Shown piece after piece: positions 5,997 to 8,061 of a DNA stretch of 8,061 bases. The stretch is from JAZDLC01 sp043802345 (GTDB lineage Bacteria > Planctomycetota > B15-G4 > JADJEK01). Position numbers and translations under genes: made by a program. The notes under the pieces are model-generated. The model did not search any database. It had not been told where the DNA came from and saw nothing but the letters and a program-made list of their open reading frames with translations. The stretch lies in contig JAZDLC010000481.1 of the NCBI GenBank assembly GCA_043802345.1, positions 1 to 8,061 of the forward strand, given 5' to 3'. How positions within the stretch are numbered: position 1 is the stretch's first letter; every line of letters starts with the position of its first letter.

Positions 5997-7509
5997 GCGG
6001 ATGCTGCTGGCCTGCTGCCTGCTCATCATCATCATCGCCGGCGGCGGGTGCCGTGGAACCGGCGGCGACCCGCCGCTCCCGGAGCAGGCCATCCGCAAGG
6101 AGCTGTTCTGGAAGGACGTCCTCTCCATTCCTCCGGAGTCGGTTCCCGTGCCGGCGGATCCAGGGACGAAGCAGCGGATCGAGGAACTCCGCGACAGGCT
6201 CTCCGGGACCCCGATCACGGAACTCTCCCCCCTCCTGGACAGCCTGACGGGAATCGGGCCGGCGTGCGTGCCGGTGCTGGCCGCGCGCCTGGCCGGAGAG
6301 GAGCCTGAGGAGACCCGCAGGAACCTCGTCCTGGCGCTCACCGCACTGGGAGATCCAGCCGGCGCCGGAGCGCTCTGTTCGGTGCTCCGGGACAGTTCGG
6401 GCCAGGTCGCCCTGCTGGCGGCCAGGGGCCTGGGACGGCTGCGCGTCCCATGGACGATCCCGCGCCTGATCAAGGTGGTCGGGCGGTACGACGTCAGTGA
6501 GTGGCTCATCGTGCGGGTTGAGGCCGCGGCTTCCCTGATCCGGTTCGGCAACTTCTCCGGAGTGCCGTTCCTGCTGAAGGTCCTGAAGGAGCACACAGCG
6601 CTGGAGGAAAACGCGGACCGGGAGTGGGGCCGCCGGATCAGGATCGTGTTCGAGAAGGAGGCCGCCTGCAGGGCCCTTGGGGCACTGATCGGCGACGACT
6701 TCGGCTATTCGCCGAACGCCTCCTACCCGGCGCAGGAACGCGCCATCCTGCGCATGGAGGGGTGGTGGAACGAGCACCGCCAGCGCCTCTGGGCCGAACA
6801 GCCGACTTTCGAGGACAAGGAACTGCTGACCCGCGTCGACTGGCTGATCGATGGCCTCGCCGTCTTCCAGATCCGCACCGTGGACAACGCGCGGTTCATC
6901 CTGACCTCCCTGGGTCCCCCGGCCCTGCCGGCAATCGCCGCCCGTCTGACGGATCCGGGGTTCTACGTCCGCCTTCATCTGCTGGAGGCCCTGGAAGGGA
7001 TGGGACCGCTCTTGCGCCACCGGGCCGGGGAGGTGCGTGATCAGCTCCAACCACTGCTCCGCGACAAAGATCCGGCCCTGCGGACGCAGGCTGTGAGAAC
7101 CCTGGGCCGGATCGGCGAACCCGCTCTGTACGAGGTCCTGACCCCGCTCCTCTCCGACGAGGACATGTCGGTGCGGATCGCCACCATCTCCGCCCTGGGC
7201 TGGTGCGGCAACATGAAGGCCAGTTCGGCTCTCGAACCTATCGCGCGCGCTCCAGAGGCTTCCGACGAACGGGCCAGCGCCCGGGAGGCGCTGATCCGGC
7301 TGGGCCAGGAGAAGTACCTGGAGCAACTGCTCGGAGATCTCCTGGACCCCGCCCTGGAGGTGCAAGCCCCAGCTCTTCAGGCACTTGGACAACTTGGAGC
7401 CTCCATTGCCGACTTCCCCCTCGGCGGTTCCGGAGCAGATCGAGACGCGCAGGCTCGGCGGATTCGCACGGCCCTGGTTTCGCCCAATCCCAACGCTTTC
7501 CAGGATTGA
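5977..7509 (+). CDS. membrane-anchored or lipoprotein HEAT-repeat protein
   Basis: The protein has 510 residues from the ATG at 5977. I chose this start because it gives a positively charged n-region (R3, R8) before the hydrophobic core LLACCLLIIIIAGGG and C25. An upstream ATG (5860) would add 39 arginine- and serine-rich residues read from the cytochrome's frame; a later ATG (6001) loses the charge. C25 suggests a lipoprotein, but the lipobox is imperfect (GGG-C, with G rather than L/V/I at -3), so a plain membrane anchor is possible. HEAT-like repeats lie at about 80-215 and 310-470 ('TQAVRTLGRIGEPALYEVL', 'VRIATISALGWCG'). Between them, residues 239-272 hold FGYSP...ER...WW, resembling the tail of the zinc-ribbon HEAT protein at 133-1098. 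It overlaps the cytochrome stop by 20 bases, implying coupled translation. No catalytic site is seen; a scaffold or partner role for the cytochrome is inferred. Confidence 0.87.
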   Translation: MSRSLSERMLLACCLLIIIIAGGGCRGTGGDPPLPEQAIRKELFWKDVLSIPPESVPVPADPGTKQRIEELRDRLSGTPITELSPLLDSLTGIGPACVPVLAARLAGEEPEETRRNLVLALTALGDPAGAGALCSVLRDSSGQVALLAARGLGRLRVPWTIPRLIKVVGRYDVSEWLIVRVEAAASLIRFGNFSGVPFLLKVLKEHTALEENADREWGRRIRIVFEKEAACRALGALIGDDFGYSPNASYPAQERAILRMEGWWNEHRQRLWAEQPTFEDKELLTRVDWLIDGLAVFQIRTVDNARFILTSLGPPALPAIAARLTDPGFYVRLHLLEALEGMGPLLRHRAGEVRDQLQPLLRDKDPALRTQAVRTLGRIGEPALYEVLTPLLSDEDMSVRIATISALGWCGNMKASSALEPIARAPEASDERASAREALIRLGQEKYLEQLLGDLLDPALEVQAPALQALGQLGASIADFPLGGSGADRDAQARRIRTALVSPNPNAFQD

Positions 7510-7519
7510 CCTGCTTTTT
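7501..7519 (+). terminator. weak terminator candidate after the HEAT lipoprotein gene
   Basis: CAGG (7501-7504) and CCTG (7510-7513) enclose a five-base loop containing part of the stop codon and are followed by TTTTT (7515-7519). Four base pairs is too short for a strong terminator, so read-through into the next gene remains likely. Confidence 0.25.
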
Positions 7520-7537
7520 GTGGCTAGCTGGTAGAAT
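7506..7537 (+). promoter_or_regulatory. extended -10 promoter for the Gly/Ser-rich repeat gene
   Basis: TAGAAT (7532-7537) is preceded by TG plus one base (7529-7531), an extended -10. TTGACC (7506-7511) upstream has a long 20-base spacing and may contribute little. Transcription would begin near 7544, giving a leader of about 84 bases. Confidence 0.5.
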
Positions 7538-7541
7538 TGAT

Positions 7542-7584
7542 CGCGGCCCGCCGCGCGCCCGTCCGTACCACCGTGGGTGTGTAC
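7542..7584 (+). other. two hairpins at the start of the Gly/Ser-rich gene's leader
   Basis: CGCGG (7542-7546) pairs with CCGCG (7551-7555) over a four-base loop. GTACCAC (7565-7571) pairs with GTG (7577-7579) and GTAC (7581-7584), with one bulged base. Placed at the 5' end of the predicted transcript they could stabilise the mRNA; no known regulatory RNA class is recognised. Confidence 0.3.
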
Positions 7585-7616
7585 TGCCCCTGACTCGGGC
7601 GCTGACCAACCAACTT

Positions 7617-7621
7617 GGGAG
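7617..7621 (+). promoter_or_regulatory. Shine-Dalgarno site of the Gly/Ser-rich repeat gene
   Basis: GGGAG lies six bases before the ATG at 7628. It is one of the two best ribosome sites in the window and supports both the start codon and the plus-strand reading of this low-complexity region. Confidence 0.7.
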
Positions 7622-7627
7622 ATTGCC

Positions 7628-8061
7628 ATGAGCTCCCCGCTCAGTTTGAACGCGACATTCCGACCAGTCGCCGTTCTGTCCCTCCTTGCCTTCGCGCTTG
7701 TCCTCTTGCCGACATCGTCTGCGTTCGCGGTCGCCGGGAACAAGAAGATCAAGGCGGGGGGATCCTCCTCTTCCGTCTCCAAGTCGAACAGCGAACAGAG
7801 CAAGGCCGCAAGCCGCTCCAGCCCGGGCCGCAAGTCACGTTCGCGCAGCGACGGCGGTGGCGGCTCAGTCTCGATCAAGAGCGGCGGCGGCAGTAACTCC
7901 CGCTCGATCATCAGCAGCGGCGGCGGCGGCTCACCCTCGATCAAGAGTGGCGGCGGCGGCGGCGGTGGCGGCGGTGGCGGCTCGCGCTCGACCACGAGCG
8001 GCGGCGGCGGTGGCGGCTCGCGCTCCACCAACAGCGGCGGCGGTGGCGGCTCGCGCTCGAC
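7628..8061 (+). CDS. secreted Gly/Ser-rich repeat protein, truncated by window end
   Basis: 144 residues are visible and the frame is still open at the right edge. Residues 1-34 are a Sec signal peptide (R12, core VAVLSLLAFALVLLP, A32-F33-A34 cleavage site). Residues about 35-75 are basic and serine-rich (K39-K40, then S/K/R clusters ending RKSRSRSDG). From residue 76 the protein becomes runs of 3 to 11 glycines alternating with short S-R-S-T-x-S or S-x-S-I-K-S blocks, repeating about every 11-12 codons. It has its own promoter, leader and strong ribosome site, so it is probably expressed independently of the gene run. The product should be exported, flexible and positively charged; a surface, matrix or adhesive role is possible, but no family is recognised. 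The missing 3' part may hold a folded domain. Confidence 0.8.
   Translation, partial: MSSPLSLNATFRPVAVLSLLAFALVLLPTSSAFAVAGNKKIKAGGSSSSVSKSNSEQSKAASRSSPGRKSRSRSDGGGGSVSIKSGGGSNSRSIISSGGGGSPSIKSGGGGGGGGGGGSRSTTSGGGGGGSRSTNSGGGGGSRS
7853..8061 (+). repeat. in-frame tandem repeats encoding Gly-run / Ser-Arg-Ser blocks
   Basis: Serine-block starts fall at 7865, 7898, 7931, 7982, 8018 and 8051, i.e. spacings of 33, 33, 51, 36 and 33 bases, all multiples of three. The blocks read S-V-S-I-K-S, S-R-S-I-I-S, S-P-S-I-K-S, then S-R-S-T-T-S, S-R-S-T-N-S and S-R-S. The last copies are nearly identical at DNA level, which points to recent duplication or slippage. GGC/GGT tracts separate them, the longest encoding 11 glycines. 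The array continues past the window. Confidence 0.85.

Noticed and set aside
5043..6596. 517-codon minus-strand frame
   Set aside because: It is antisense to the cytochrome with its five CxxCH sites and to the following HEAT gene; composition is rich in R, S and P with no domain.
5986..8031. 681-codon minus-strand frame starting with poly-proline runs
   Set aside because: It is the complement of the HEAT lipoprotein gene and the Gly repeats (GGC read backwards gives GCC/CCG/CGC-type codons). It has no ribosome site, while the plus strand has a signal peptide, promoter and Shine-Dalgarno site.
7853..8061. GGGGS-like runs as an engineered linker or vector contamination
   Set aside because: The glycine runs vary from 3 to 11 and alternate with native S-R-S-T-x-S blocks after a natural signal peptide and promoter; flanking genes are ordinary chromosomal ones.
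7853..8061. tandem repeat as a CRISPR array
   Set aside because: Repeat spacing is in multiples of three and keeps an open reading frame; there are no unique spacers between conserved repeats.
1..8061. insertion sequences, tRNA or rRNA genes, phage or toxin-antitoxin genes
   Set aside because: I saw no transposase, integrase, terminal inverted repeats with target duplications, tRNA-like cloverleaf or rRNA segments on either strand.

Overview
The window is high-GC bacterial DNA, densely packed with genes. No gene identifies the organism outright. Several traits are what I would expect of a Planctomycetota-like, probably environmental, bacterium: a TPR protein ending in two RNA polymerase alpha-CTD-like domains, three HEAT-repeat proteins (two sharing a W-x-x-W type tail), a secreted multihaem cytochrome c, and mostly weak Shine-Dalgarno sites. 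This placement is inference from protein style; another high-GC phylum such as Acidobacteriota cannot be excluded.

Layout. Positions 1-132 hold no complete gene, but contain a hairpin and a good minus-strand promoter candidate firing out of the left edge. Positions 133-1445 are a two-gene minus-strand operon: a HIT-family nucleotide hydrolase followed, with a TGATG stop/start overlap, by a zinc-ribbon/HEAT protein. Positions 1446-1668 are a divergent control region with a promoter candidate in each direction and three consecutive predicted hairpins in the plus-strand leader.

From 1669 to 7509 five plus-strand genes are closely spaced or overlap: TPR-alphaCTD-alphaCTD, ruvA (Holliday-junction recognition), a secreted HEAT-TPR protein (possibly with its own leaderless promoter), a pentahaem c-type cytochrome, and a membrane-anchored HEAT protein with an imperfect lipobox. 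After a 118-base intergenic region with an extended -10 promoter and hairpins comes a secreted Gly/Ser-rich repeat protein, cut off by the right edge.

How the genes fit together. ruvA and the TPR-alphaCTD gene are cytoplasmic DNA/transcription functions. The last three genes of the run all appear to act outside the cytoplasmic membrane: two HEAT solenoids flank a multihaem cytochrome and overlap it on both sides. That trio is a plausible periplasmic redox or scaffold module, but its role is not deducible from sequence alone. The most unusual items are the TPR/double-alphaCTD protein with its structured leader, the HEAT-cytochrome-HEAT trio, and the Gly/Ser repeat protein.
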